From contig DATIBC010000096.1 of the NCBI GenBank assembly GCA_035457725.1, forward strand, positions 1 to 64,000: a stretch of 64,000 nucleotides of DNA, written 5' to 3'. Within the stretch, counting starts at the first letter, position 1; each line of letters opens with the position of its first letter. The notes under the pieces were generated by a model, which saw only the letters and a program-made list of their open reading frames with translations, was not told where the DNA came from and made no database searches. Shown piece by piece: positions 27,970 through 36,420 of the stretch. The position numbers were made by a program, and so were the translations under genes. Source of the DNA: DATFES01 sp035457725. GTDB lineage: Bacteria; Pseudomonadota; Alphaproteobacteria; CACIAM-22H2.

Positions 27970-28725
27970 TCAGGTTTGCAGCCACCGCCGCGCGGCGCCC
28001 TCGAGAACGAGTGCGGTGAGGCGATTGCTGTACCACGCGCCGGTGTCGATGCCGACGCGATTATCGAGATTCTCGGGCGCCGGGACGATGGTGTGGCCGT
28101 GGACAATGACGGCGCCGAAGTCGGCGGCCGAACTCAAGAACGGTTCGCGGATCCATAGCAAATCGTCCTCGTCCTGAGCCTCGAGGGCGACGCCAGGCCG
28201 CACGCCGGCATGGACAAAACAATAACCGCCCTCGCGGTGACTGAGTCGCAACCGCTCGAGAAAGCCGCGATGCCGCGCCGGCAGGCGATCGCGAAGCTCG
28301 GTCTGCAGCGGCTTGAGCGCCGCCGAAGGCAGCCACAACGCCTGATCCGCGGCGACGACGCCATAGCTTGCGAGCGTGCGGTCGCCGCCGTTGAGGATCC
28401 ACGTCGGGCCAACCGAGGCGTCGCGTAGAAAATCGAGCATCAGGCGTTCGTGGTTGCCGATGAGGTGGACGGACTCGAATTCGGCCAGCGGCGAATCGAG
28501 CAGGAGATCGATGACCCCCATCGAATCGGGTCCGCGATCGACATAGTCGCCGAGATAGACGATGACGCGGCGCATCGCCCGACGGCCGCGCGCGTGTTCT
28601 GCGATCAGCGCATGGAGCGCCTGCAGGAGGTCGCAGCGGCCATGGGTATCGCCTACCGCGTAAACCACGCTACCCGCCGGAACGGCGGCCTGGCCCCGGC
28701 GGGCGGTCGTCGCCTCTGCGGTCAT
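27970..28725 (-). CDS. PPP-family serine/threonine phosphatase (metallophosphoesterase)
   Basis: A 251-aa protein with all PPP motifs: GDTHGR, GDYVDRGPDS, GNHE, FVHAGVRPG and IVHGHT, giving a two-metal phosphatase. Bacterial homologues act as protein phosphatases or as diadenosine tetraphosphate hydrolase-like enzymes. It sits between the degenerate HD-GYP protein and UDP-xylose synthase on one strand, so reversible phosphorylation of the polysaccharide machinery is possible; that is inference. A GTG at 28737 would add four residues. Confidence 0.85.
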   Translation of the reverse strand: MTAEATTARRGQAAVPAGSVVYAVGDTHGRCDLLQALHALIAEHARGRRAMRRVIVYLGDYVDRGPDSMGVIDLLLDSPLAEFESVHLIGNHERLMLDFLRDASVGPTWILNGGDRTLASYGVVAADQALWLPSAALKPLQTELRDRLPARHRGFLERLRLSHREGGYCFVHAGVRPGVALEAQDEDDLLWIREPFLSSAADFGAVIVHGHTIVPAPENLDNRVGIDTGAWYSNRLTALVLEGAARRWLQT

Positions 28726-28809
28726 GGCGGGCGGCACGGTAGCAAACGGCGCGCGGCGGTTCCAGCCGGGTCGACGACGAAATCGTGTGACGAAGGTTTG
28801 CGCGGCGAA

Positions 28810-30984
28810 TCAGCGTCGTCCGGCGCGCGGCACGATGCGCGGCGGCGGTGGCGCCTGGCGCGGCGGCGCAGGCTTGGGCACGTCCGCCGGCGGCACGCCG
28901 AAATCCGCCCACCGTGCACGGCCGCCGCGGTTCTCGAGATCGTGCAGGAGTGCCGCAACCACGCGGCGATCGAAGATCGTGCCGGCCTGTTGCATCAGCG
29001 CGCCTATCGCTTGGTCGAGATCGAGTCCGGGACGATGCGCGCGGGCGCTGGCCATGCCGACGAACGCATTGGCTACGGCGACGATGCGGGCCGTCACCAG
29101 GATCTCGACGCCCTTGAGGCCGCGCGGTCCGCTGCCGTCCCAGCGTTCCTGCGCCGAGCGCAGGGTTGCGACCACCGGTCCGTCGAACTCGACCGATTCG
29201 AGAAGATCGGCCCCTAGCTTGAGGCTATCGCGGATCTGATCGCGCTCGGCCTGACTGAGATTTCCGCCGCGGGTCAACAGTTCCTCGGGCACCAGGATCT
29301 TGCCGAGGTTCATCAAGCTGCCGGCGATCTCGGCGGTCTCGACCAGCACCGGGTCCAGCCGCATCTCTTCGGCGATGCGCCGCGCGACGCCGGCGACGCG
29401 TTGCGAATGGTGGGCGGCGAACGGATCGCGGCGATCGACGATCGCGACTAGCGTGCGGACAAGCTGGCGCAGCGTGCGCTCGCGCCGCTCGCGTTCGACG
29501 ATCGGCGCGGTTATGTCCTCCTCGATCACCAGCACGCCCGGTGGATGCTCGCCGGTGGGCGGCAAGGGCACGTACTCGGTATGCAGGATGCGCGGTTCCC
29601 CGTCGCCCTCGCTGCGCAGAACCTCGGGCTGGATCGTACGCGTTTCCAGCGCCGTTTGGACCTGTTGCTCGTAGCGTCGCGCCTCGGCCGGCCCGAACAC
29701 GCTGGCGAGCGACTTGCCGAGGAGGTCGTCGGCGGACGTGCCGAGGCGGTTGGCCAGTTTCTTGTTGACGAAACGCAGTCGGCCCTCGAGATCGGTGATC
29801 AAGATCGAGGCCGGCTGGCTATCGGTGACGATGCGCAGCAATTGACCTTGATGCTCGAAGCGCCGGGCCAAAGCCTCGAAACGGCGCGAGGTCTCATAAG
29901 CGCGCTGCGAGGAGCCGTGCCGCCAAATCGCCACCATCGCCACGACCAACAGGACAATCGCCAACACGAAAATACCGAACAGCCGATTGAGCCGCGTCTC
30001 GGCCGCCTGCATCGCCTCCAGGCGGTCGATCTTGTGCATCAGCGTCCACGAAACACCGGTGATCGGCCGGCTAACGGCGAGGACCTCGACATTGCGATAA
30101 TCGCGGCCGATGAGCAGGTCGCCCGGCGCGGTAAGCGCCGCCACCTCGGCGAGGTGCGGCGTTGCGACTGGTAGGCGCTTGCGCATTGCCGTGGTCCCGT
30201 CGGCGAGCGGCACCAGATATTCGACGCTACCGTCTCTTTGACGGAGCAGGAGGGTTTCGTCGCTGCGCTCGGGCGTCGGCGGCCGCGTCAAGCGATCGTT
30301 CAGTTCCTCGCCGACTTCCTTGATGCCGACGACGTGACCGACGAACGACGTGGCGCCTTCGCCCGCCAGCGCCGGGACTGGCGCGGCGAACGCCATCGAC
30401 GGCCGTCCTGACGGGCCAAGGAACATGTCCTCGATGGCGCCCTCGGCGCGTTCGGCGCGCTTGACGAGGTCGAGCAGACGTCCGGCTAGCGTCGGCATTT
30501 CGTGCGTCGCGACGACGACGCGCCCCTTGGCATCCAGCAGCGCGAGCCCAGCGGCGCGCGGGCGGTCGACGTTGGCCGGGACGTTCGAACGCGGCGCGGG
30601 CGGGCCAAAAGCGCTGCGCTCGGCGGTGGCGGCGAGCAGGTTCTCGACGTAGACCGCTTGTGCCGTCTCGCCGCTGATCCGCGTCGGATCGCCGGCGGCG
30701 GTCGCGAGCTCCGTCAAATACAGGCGAACCGTCGAGTTTTCCGCCAAGCCGCGTATCAAGCCGCGCTGGTCGTCGATCCATCCCTCGACTGCGGCGACGC
30801 GCCCGTCGACGGCGACGCCGAGCCGGGTCTGCCAACTCCACAGCTCGCGCGCGCGCTCATCGGCGATGAACTTATAGGCCATCACCAGACCGAACACCGC
30901 CGCGATGCCGATTGCGCTCCCCAGCAGGACGATGGCGCGCACGGCGCGAAGGCTGGGCAACGCACGGCGCAGGCTGTCGTTCAC
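28810..30984 (-). CDS. membrane PAS protein with a degenerate HD-GYP domain
   Basis: 724 aa. TM helix about 17-40, a large periplasmic sensor region about 41-333, TM2 about 335-354, a PAS domain about 383-493 (IVTDSQPASILITDLEGRLRFVNKKLANRLG) and an HD-GYP-like domain about 510-683. The HD-GYP fold is recognisable (AHHSQRVAGVARRIA, GKILVPEELL, ERWDGSG, TARIVAVANAF, FDRRVVAALL), but catalytic residues are lost: the HD pair is Met558-Asn559, the HHE stretch before RWDGSG reads SAQE, and GYP is replaced by GPRG. It therefore probably cannot hydrolyse c-di-GMP and may be a receptor or scaffold. It is divergent from a BTLCP peptidase and 84 nt upstream of the phosphatase. The C-terminus is Pro/Arg rich. 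Confidence 0.8.
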   Translation of the reverse strand: MNDSLRRALPSLRAVRAIVLLGSAIGIAAVFGLVMAYKFIADERARELWSWQTRLGVAVDGRVAAVEGWIDDQRGLIRGLAENSTVRLYLTELATAAGDPTRISGETAQAVYVENLLAATAERSAFGPPAPRSNVPANVDRPRAAGLALLDAKGRVVVATHEMPTLAGRLLDLVKRAERAEGAIEDMFLGPSGRPSMAFAAPVPALAGEGATSFVGHVVGIKEVGEELNDRLTRPPTPERSDETLLLRQRDGSVEYLVPLADGTTAMRKRLPVATPHLAEVAALTAPGDLLIGRDYRNVEVLAVSRPITGVSWTLMHKIDRLEAMQAAETRLNRLFGIFVLAIVLLVVAMVAIWRHGSSQRAYETSRRFEALARRFEHQGQLLRIVTDSQPASILITDLEGRLRFVNKKLANRLGTSADDLLGKSLASVFGPAEARRYEQQVQTALETRTIQPEVLRSEGDGEPRILHTEYVPLPPTGEHPPGVLVIEEDITAPIVERERRERTLRQLVRTLVAIVDRRDPFAAHHSQRVAGVARRIAEEMRLDPVLVETAEIAGSLMNLGKILVPEELLTRGGNLSQAERDQIRDSLKLGADLLESVEFDGPVVATLRSAQERWDGSGPRGLKGVEILVTARIVAVANAFVGMASARAHRPGLDLDQAIGALMQQAGTIFDRRVVAALLHDLENRGGRARWADFGVPPADVPKPAPPRQAPPPPRIVPRAGRR

Positions 30985-31066
30985 GCGACCGGCTCCCCCG
31001 AAGCGGACAAAATTCCGAACCTTATATTGAAAGCCCTATTATGATTATCGGATGATTAACGGCTAG

Positions 31067-31078
31067 GTAATTAATTAC
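31067..31078. promoter_or_regulatory. 12-bp AT-rich palindrome between divergent genes
   Basis: GTAATTAATTAC is a perfect 12-bp palindrome in the 135-bp gap between the degenerate HD-GYP gene and the BTLCP gene. ATGATTA is also directly repeated 11 bp apart (31041-31047, 31052-31058). The region is much more AT-rich than its surroundings and is a candidate operator/promoter. Confidence 0.35.
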
Positions 31079-31119
31079 ATGGAATTACGTCAGATTTTAC
31101 CGAATAGGATTCACATCCA

Positions 31120-32070
31120 GTGAGATATCGCGCCGCCACCGCCGCCGTCGTCGCCATCGGCCTTCTTGGCGCCGCGCTCTTCCTCGCCGATGCGCTCACG
31201 CGGCCGCCGGCGACCGGGCGCGGTCCCGCGCCTGCCGCAGGCGACGATGCTGCCGCATTGGCCAATTCGGCGACGCCGTCCCAGGTCGACGACTCGCCGG
31301 GGTTCGCCACGCCGTCCGATCCGCCGCGCCAGCGCGTCACGCCGTCACCCGACCAGGCGCCGCCCTCGACCTCTCGGGCGAACCTGTCGAGCGAGACGCC
31401 GGCGCCCGTCGCCCCGCCCGGCCCGCCGCGCGAAATCGTTGCTCCTCCGCCCGCCGCATCCGCCGCGACGACCCAAACGGCGCGACCGGCGACCGTTTAT
31501 CCGCTGCTTTTCGGGGCGCGCGAGATCCGCGGCGCCAATTTCGCGCCGTTCCCCAAATGGACCGGGCTTATCGAGCGGCAGGTCAACGAGCATGTGCTTT
31601 ACGACGGCCCGTGTTCGGCGCGCCGGTTCAACCGCTGCCATCTCACCGAATGGCGAGCGTTGCTCAAGGAGCTCGACGGCAAGCCGCGGCGTCACCAGAT
31701 CGAGGCGGTCAATCAGTTCATGAACCGCGCGCCCTATATCATCGACCCGGTCAACTACCGGGTGTCGGATTACTGGGCTACGCCTTTGCAGTTTCTCAAC
31801 AAGGATGGCGATTGCGAGGACTACGCGATCGCCAAGTACATCTCATTGCGGGAGCTGGGCTTTCCCACCGAGATGTTGAGGATCGTGGTGCTCGACGATC
31901 TAAACCTTGGAATCGCCCATGCTGTCCTGGTGGTCTATCTGGACGGCGAGGCGCTGATCCTCGACAACCAGATCAGCCACGTCGTTTCGGCCGCGCGCAT
32001 ACGCCATTACCGCCCGATCTACTCGATCAACGAAGAATATTGGTGGTTGCATCGTCCACCGGCGCAGTGA
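31120..32070 (+). CDS. BTLCP family transglutaminase-like cysteine peptidase (LapG-related)
   Basis: 316 aa, GTG start. A signal anchor (AATAAVVAIGLLGAALFLADA) is followed by a Pro/Ala-rich linker to about residue 120, then the bacterial transglutaminase-like cysteine protease domain. The catalytic triad is visible: Cys232 in NKDGDCEDYAIAKY, His267 in LGIAHAVLVVY and Asp282 in ALILDNQ. LapG of Pseudomonas is the studied member; it cleaves an adhesin in the periplasm when freed by the c-di-GMP receptor LapD. No LapD or large adhesin is visible here, but a degenerate HD-GYP membrane protein is encoded divergently 135 bp away, a possible functional partner. Confidence 0.82.
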   Translation: MRYRAATAAVVAIGLLGAALFLADALTRPPATGRGPAPAAGDDAAALANSATPSQVDDSPGFATPSDPPRQRVTPSPDQAPPSTSRANLSSETPAPVAPPGPPREIVAPPPAASAATTQTARPATVYPLLFGAREIRGANFAPFPKWTGLIERQVNEHVLYDGPCSARRFNRCHLTEWRALLKELDGKPRRHQIEAVNQFMNRAPYIIDPVNYRVSDYWATPLQFLNKDGDCEDYAIAKYISLRELGFPTEMLRIVVLDDLNLGIAHAVLVVYLDGEALILDNQISHVVSAARIRHYRPIYSINEEYWWLHRPPAQ

Positions 32071-32114
32071 CGAAAAGGGGCGATTTTCTTGACCTTTCGG
32101 CCCTTTCCGCAGGC

Positions 32115-32129
32115 TTAACGACCAGTTAA
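32115..32129 (+). promoter_or_regulatory. CtrA-type binding box (TTAA-N7-TTAA)
   Basis: TTAACGACCAGTTAA matches the CtrA half-site spacing exactly. It lies 144 bp upstream of the initiating glycosyl-transferase gene, before a large GC hairpin. The rest of the 202-bp gap shows only that hairpin. CtrA binding is inference. Confidence 0.4.
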
Positions 32130-32140
32130 TCTCCGCCGCT

Positions 32141-32180
32141 CGTCGCCGGCCGGGCGCGGCAGACCGCCCGGCCGGCGGCG
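32141..32180 (+). terminator. long GC-rich stem-loop, possible terminator or leader structure
   Basis: GCCGGCCGGGCG (32145-32156) pairs perfectly with 32165-32176; the stem extends to 16 bp with one G-T pair, and the loop is 8 nt. No U-tract follows, so it may stop transcripts from the BTLCP gene only weakly or act in the leader of the next gene. Confidence 0.4.
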
Positions 32181-32272
32181 GCGTGGGCGGCGGCAGGCGA
32201 TTCGGCGGTACCGGAATTTTGACGCCGGAAGCCGCGTTATAGGCCGGCATCGTTGCGGGCGGTGGATGGCAT

Positions 32273-33688
32273 ATGCGTTTGCGTCGTGGACTGGTGGCGT
32301 CGGATCTGCAGGAGATGGTGATCGGAACGCTGCGAGCGGCCGACGCGTTGGTCGTCGCGTCCGCCGCCGTGTTCGCTTATGTGCTTCGCCACAGCTCGTT
32401 CGAGATACCGCTTCTCTATTCGGTCGCCATCATCGTCGCGGTGCTGCTGACGGCGATCTACATGCACATGGGCAAGATCTATGTCTTCGCCCATCTCGAA
32501 CGTTTCGCTCAGCATCTCGGCCGGCTCAGCATGTGCTGGACCGCCGTCATCTTGACGCTGATCGCGCTCGCCTATTTCACCCAAACATCGATCGGCTTCT
32601 CGCGCTCGTTCATCCTCGGTTGGTTCGCGCTGTCGTTCGCCGGCTTCATCTTGCTGCGGCTCGTCGTCCTGCTGCAGATCGACCGCTGGCGTCGCGCCCG
32701 GCGCCTGTCGCTCAACGTCGCGGTGGTCGGCGCCGGCGAAGTAGGCCAGCATCTCGTCCGCCAATTGCGCGAGGCGGGCGAGAACGAATATCGCGTGATC
32801 GGCGTTTTCGACGACCGGCAGGAGCGCGTTCCCTCGGAGATCGAGGGCGTGCGCGTGCTCGGCACCATTGATGATCTGATCCGGTTCATCCGCAAGCACA
32901 CCGTCGACGAAGTGCTGGTGGCGCTGCCATGGCGGGCGACGTCCAATCTCGAGGAGATCGTCAAGCGCCTCAAGATGGCGCCGGTCAACGTCAAGCTCTG
33001 CCCCGATTACGTCGGCTGGGCGCTGCCGGCCCGTGGCTTCCAGAATCTGGCCGGAATCCCGATGCTTTCGGTGCTCGAGCGGCCGCTCGCGGGCTGGAAC
33101 CTGGTGCTCAAGAACATCGAGGACCGCGTGTTGGCGTCGTTATTGCTGGTGGCGCTGCTGCCGTTGTTTGCGCTGATCGCCTTGATGATCAAGCTCGACA
33201 GTCCTGGTCCGGTGTTGTTCCGCCAGCGGCGCTACGGCTTTAACAACAATCCGATCACCGTTTTCAAGTTCCGCACCATGCGGCACGCTCAGGCGGATGA
33301 TCGCCTGGTGCCGCAAGCGCGCCGCGACGATCCGCGCGTGACGCGCGTCGGCGCGTTCCTCAGGCGGACAAGCCTCGACGAACTGCCCCAGCTCATCAAC
33401 GTACTGCGCGGCGAGATGTCGCTGGTCGGTCCTCGTCCGCATGCGGTGGCGCATAACGAGCAATACGCCCACGTGATCGACGACTATCTCAGCCGCCATC
33501 GCGTCAAGCCGGGGATCACGGGTTGGGCGCAGGTGAACGGATTGCGCGGTGAAACCGACACGCCCGACAAGATGCGTCGGCGCGTTCAATACGATCTCTA
33601 TTACATCGACAACTGGTCGCTTTATCTCGACTTCAAGATTCTCGCCCTGACGCCGTTCGTCGGTCTGGTCCACAAGAACGCCTACTGA
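32273..33688 (+). CDS. undecaprenyl-phosphate sugar phosphotransferase (WcaJ/WbaP/PssY type)
   Basis: 471 aa. Four N-terminal TM helices (about 20-140), a Rossmann-like CoA-binding-type domain (AVVGAGEVGQHLVRQLREAG) and a C-terminal bacterial sugar transferase domain entered through a fifth hydrophobic segment (RVLASLLLVALLPLFALIALMIKL). Signature residues are in ITVFKFRTMRH and SLDELPQLINVLRGEMSLVG-PRP, and the C-terminal GITGWAQVNGLRGETDT. It loads glucose-1-P or galactose-1-P onto undecaprenyl phosphate to start a repeat unit. Homologues in Caulobacter (PssY, HfsE) start the holdfast polysaccharide. A CtrA-type box lies upstream. Confidence 0.9.
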   Translation: MRLRRGLVASDLQEMVIGTLRAADALVVASAAVFAYVLRHSSFEIPLLYSVAIIVAVLLTAIYMHMGKIYVFAHLERFAQHLGRLSMCWTAVILTLIALAYFTQTSIGFSRSFILGWFALSFAGFILLRLVVLLQIDRWRRARRLSLNVAVVGAGEVGQHLVRQLREAGENEYRVIGVFDDRQERVPSEIEGVRVLGTIDDLIRFIRKHTVDEVLVALPWRATSNLEEIVKRLKMAPVNVKLCPDYVGWALPARGFQNLAGIPMLSVLERPLAGWNLVLKNIEDRVLASLLLVALLPLFALIALMIKLDSPGPVLFRQRRYGFNNNPITVFKFRTMRHAQADDRLVPQARRDDPRVTRVGAFLRRTSLDELPQLINVLRGEMSLVGPRPHAVAHNEQYAHVIDDYLSRHRVKPGITGWAQVNGLRGETDTPDKMRRRVQYDLYYIDNWSLYLDFKILALTPFVGLVHKNAY

Positions 33689-33707
33689 GCGGCCTTGCCG
33701 GTTCGCC

Positions 33708-33728
33708 CGGCCGACCGCCGGTCGGCCG
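33708..33728. terminator. hairpin between convergent genes
   Basis: CGGCCGACC (33708-33716) pairs with GGTCGGCCG (33720-33728) across a 3-nt loop, between the stops of the phosphotransferase gene and regA. No U-tract on either strand; a possible bidirectional terminator. Confidence 0.45.
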
Positions 33729-33731
33729 CGC

Positions 33732-34295
33732 TTACTCGCGCGGGGCGTGCTTGGAGAGAATACGCTGGAGCGTGCGGCGGTGCATGTTGAGACGCCGCGC
33801 CGTTTCTGAAACGTTGCGCTCGCATTGCTCGAACACGCGCTGAATATGCTCCCATCGCACGCGGTCGGCTGACATCGGCTGCACCGGCGGCGGCGGCAGG
33901 GCCCGGTCGCGGGTGACAAGCGCGGCTTCGATCGCGTCGGCGTCGGCGGGCTTCGGCAGATAGTCGATCGCCCCCGCCTTCATCGCCGCCACCGCGGTCG
34001 CGATATTGCCGTAGCCCGTCAGCACCACCACCCGAGCTTCGCTCGTCGCCTCGCGGATCGCCGCGACGACGTCGAGCCCGCTTCCGTCGTTTAGCCTGAG
34101 ATCGACCACTGCATAGTCGGGCGGCGCCGCGGCCGCCGCGCGCTTGCCCTCGGCGACGCTCGCCGCCAGCGTCACCTGGTAGCCGCGGCGCTCCATGGCC
34201 CGGGCGAGCCGCAACCGGAACGCTTGGTCGTCATCGACGATGAGGATGCGACGCGCGACGCCTCCGGCGTCGGTCGAGGTCGCCGCCTCGCTCAT
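33732..34295 (-). CDS. regA: RegA/PrrA/ActR family redox response regulator
   Basis: 187 aa, the standard length. The receiver domain has acidic DDD at 21-23, phosphoacceptor Asp65 in YAVVDLRLNDGSGL, the switch Thr in VVLTGYG and Lys in DYLPKPAD. After a short Pro linker, the Fis-type helix-turn-helix RVRWEHIQRVFEQCERNVSETARRLNMHRRTLQRILSK is nearly diagnostic of RegA/ActR. RegB/RegA pairs control respiration, carbon and nitrogen fixation and photosynthesis genes with redox state. It overlaps regB by ATGA (34292-34295). No known target is next to it. Confidence 0.93.
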   Translation of the reverse strand: MSEAATSTDAGGVARRILIVDDDQAFRLRLARAMERRGYQVTLAASVAEGKRAAAAAPPDYAVVDLRLNDGSGLDVVAAIREATSEARVVVLTGYGNIATAVAAMKAGAIDYLPKPADADAIEAALVTRDRALPPPPVQPMSADRVRWEHIQRVFEQCERNVSETARRLNMHRRTLQRILSKHAPRE

Positions 34296-35641
34296 GGCGT
34301 CGCTCCGCGCACGGCGGCGCGTGGCCAGCGGACGCGCACGCGCGCGCCGCCGCCGCCGCGGTTGGCGAACTCGATTTCCGCGCCGGTGCGCTCGAGCAGC
34401 GTCGTGGCGATAAAGACGCCCAGCCCCATGTGCTCGCCTTCGATGCTCCGCGATGAAAGGTAGGGTTCGCCGAGCCGGTCGAGAATATCGCGCGGAATCC
34501 CTGGGCCGTCGTCTGAAATCGTCACTTCCACGAAGTCGTCATCCCATCCGGCGCTGAGCGCAACTCGGCCGCGGGCGAATTGCACCGCGTTCTGGATCAG
34601 GTTGCCGAGCCCGTGGAGCAGCTCTGGGCTATACGACATGCGTGGTTCGGGCGCGGTACCGCTGGTCGCCACAGCGGAGAGGTCGAGGACGACGCCCTCG
34701 CGCCGGTGGGACGCCGCAGCGGCTTCGATCAGCGCAGATACTGGTAGCTCGGAGAATGGAGTGCGGCGATCCGCCTCGGGCCGCGCTGCGAGCTGTGCGA
34801 GGATGTCGCGGCACCGCTTGGTCTCGGACAACAGCAGTTCAGCGTCGGCGGCCAGATCAGAGTCCTTGGGAACTTCGTTGGCGAGTTCACGCGCCACGAT
34901 GGCGATGGTTCCGAGCGGACTTCCCAATTCGTGCGCCGCCGCCGCCGCGAGCGCACCTAGGGCCGAAATGCGCTGCTCGCGGCCAAGCGCCATCTGCGTC
35001 GCCGCCAATGCGTCGGACATGCGTCGCGATTCTTCGGACACGCTCGCGGCATAGAGCGCGATGAACAGTGCTCCCAGAACCAGCGCCGCCCAAATGCCAA
35101 TGACGTAGAGCGGCGGAAACTCGATGCCGGACGGCGTCCACGGCAGCGCTTCAAAATGAAACGCAAGCAAGGTCACGCACGCGATGGCGAGGGCGCACAA
35201 GGCGATCGTCGCGCCGCGGGTCAAGATCGTCGCCGAGATCGTGATCGGCGCCAGCATCAGCAAGGCGAACGGGTTGGTCAGCCCGCCGGTGAGATAGAGC
35301 AGCGCCGCAAGCTGCACCATGTCGAAGCCGAGCAGAACGGCTGCCCCCCGGTTGCCGACGCGCGCCGCCGGGCGGTATAGAGTAAGCGCCAGGTTGAGCA
35401 ACGCCGAAGCCGCGATCGCTGCGAGCGCGTAATCGAGCGGGAGTTCGAAGCCCAGGGCGAAATGAACGACGAACAGCGCCGCCGCCTGACCGGCGATCGC
35501 CACCCATCGGATCAAGATGAGCGTTCGCATGCGCACCCTGCCGATCGGCGCGATTCGGCGGTCCTCCGGAGCGACGGCAAGCGATCGTTCGTTCATGGTG
35601 GACATGATATTGGAAAGTGCCCGGCCGGTGCTGGCCGGCAT
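34292..35641 (-). CDS. regB: RegB/PrrB/ActS family redox sensor histidine kinase
   Basis: 449 aa from the first ATG. Six TM segments lie between about 40 and 200. The quinone-binding motif GGLTNPF (119-125) is intact. The H-box is AAAAAHELGSPLGTIAI with phospho-His237. Cys277 in ETKRCRDIL matches the position of the redox-active Cys of RegB (Cys265 in Rhodobacter capsulatus). N-box LIQNAVQFARG and G-boxes DDGPGIP and HMGLGVF follow. Starts at 35605 or 35596 (MNERS) are alternatives; 35641 leaves only 26 bp to the divergent ABC gene. Confidence 0.92.
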   Translation of the reverse strand: MPASTGRALSNIMSTMNERSLAVAPEDRRIAPIGRVRMRTLILIRWVAIAGQAAALFVVHFALGFELPLDYALAAIAASALLNLALTLYRPAARVGNRGAAVLLGFDMVQLAALLYLTGGLTNPFALLMLAPITISATILTRGATIALCALAIACVTLLAFHFEALPWTPSGIEFPPLYVIGIWAALVLGALFIALYAASVSEESRRMSDALAATQMALGREQRISALGALAAAAAHELGSPLGTIAIVARELANEVPKDSDLAADAELLLSETKRCRDILAQLAARPEADRRTPFSELPVSALIEAAAASHRREGVVLDLSAVATSGTAPEPRMSYSPELLHGLGNLIQNAVQFARGRVALSAGWDDDFVEVTISDDGPGIPRDILDRLGEPYLSSRSIEGEHMGLGVFIATTLLERTGAEIEFANRGGGGARVRVRWPRAAVRGATP

Positions 35642-35667
35642 ATGTCCCAGAGGCCATATAACCGCCG

Positions 35668-36420
35668 ATGCCCCGCTCTGTCATCGAAGTCGACAATCTG
35701 ACCAAGCGTTACGGCGAGGTGACCGCCGTCGACCGGGTCACGTTCGCGGTGGCGCGGGGCTTAACGACCGGACTGCTCGGCGGCAACGGCGCCGGCAAGA
35801 CGACGACGATCGCCATGTTGCTCGGGCTCCTGGTGCCGACCGCGGGCGCCATCCGGATCTTCGGCGAGGATATCCTCAAGCATCGTTTCCGCGTGCTGCC
35901 ACGGCTCAATTTCTCCTCGCCCTATGTCGATCTCCCCAATCGTCTGACGGTGCGGGAGAACCTGATGGTCTACGCAAACCTATACGGCGTCCGCCAGCCG
36001 CGGGCGCGAGTCGTCGAACTCGCCGAAGCGCTCGATTTCGGCGAATTTCTCGATCGCAAGACCGGCAACCTGTCGTCGGGCCAGAAAACGCGCGTCGCGC
36101 TCGCCAAGGCGCTGGTCAACGAGCCCGAGCTTTTGCTGCTCGACGAACCGACGGCGAGCCTTGATCCCGACAGCGCCGATTGGGCGCGGACGTACCTCGA
36201 GACCTATCAACGCGACACCGGCGCCTCGATCCTGCTCGCCTCCCACAACATGGCCGAGGTCGAGCGGCTGTGCGGCGACGTCTTGATGATGAAAGCGGGC
36301 AGGATCGTCGATCGTGGCGCGCCAGGCGAGCTCATCGCCCGCTACGGCCGCAACAACCTCGAACAGGTGTTCCTCGATATCGCGCGGGGCGGCGTGCGCG
36401 GCGCGGCGGCGGCACAATGA
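35668..36420 (+). CDS. ABC-2 type exporter ATPase
   Basis: A 250-aa ATP-binding subunit: Walker A GGNGAGKTTT, signature LSSGQ in NLSSGQKTRVALAKAL, Walker B LLLLDEPTASLDP, switch His in ASHNMAEVERL. The family (NodI/drug/polysaccharide exporters) works with the ABC-2 permease encoded by the overlapping next gene (ATGA, 36417-36420). Substrate unknown; it is not obviously part of the glycan cluster, being separated by regAB. Divergent from regB. Confidence 0.88.
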   Translation: MPRSVIEVDNLTKRYGEVTAVDRVTFAVARGLTTGLLGGNGAGKTTTIAMLLGLLVPTAGAIRIFGEDILKHRFRVLPRLNFSSPYVDLPNRLTVRENLMVYANLYGVRQPRARVVELAEALDFGEFLDRKTGNLSSGQKTRVALAKALVNEPELLLLDEPTASLDPDSADWARTYLETYQRDTGASILLASHNMAEVERLCGDVLMMKAGRIVDRGAPGELIARYGRNNLEQVFLDIARGGVRGAAAAQ

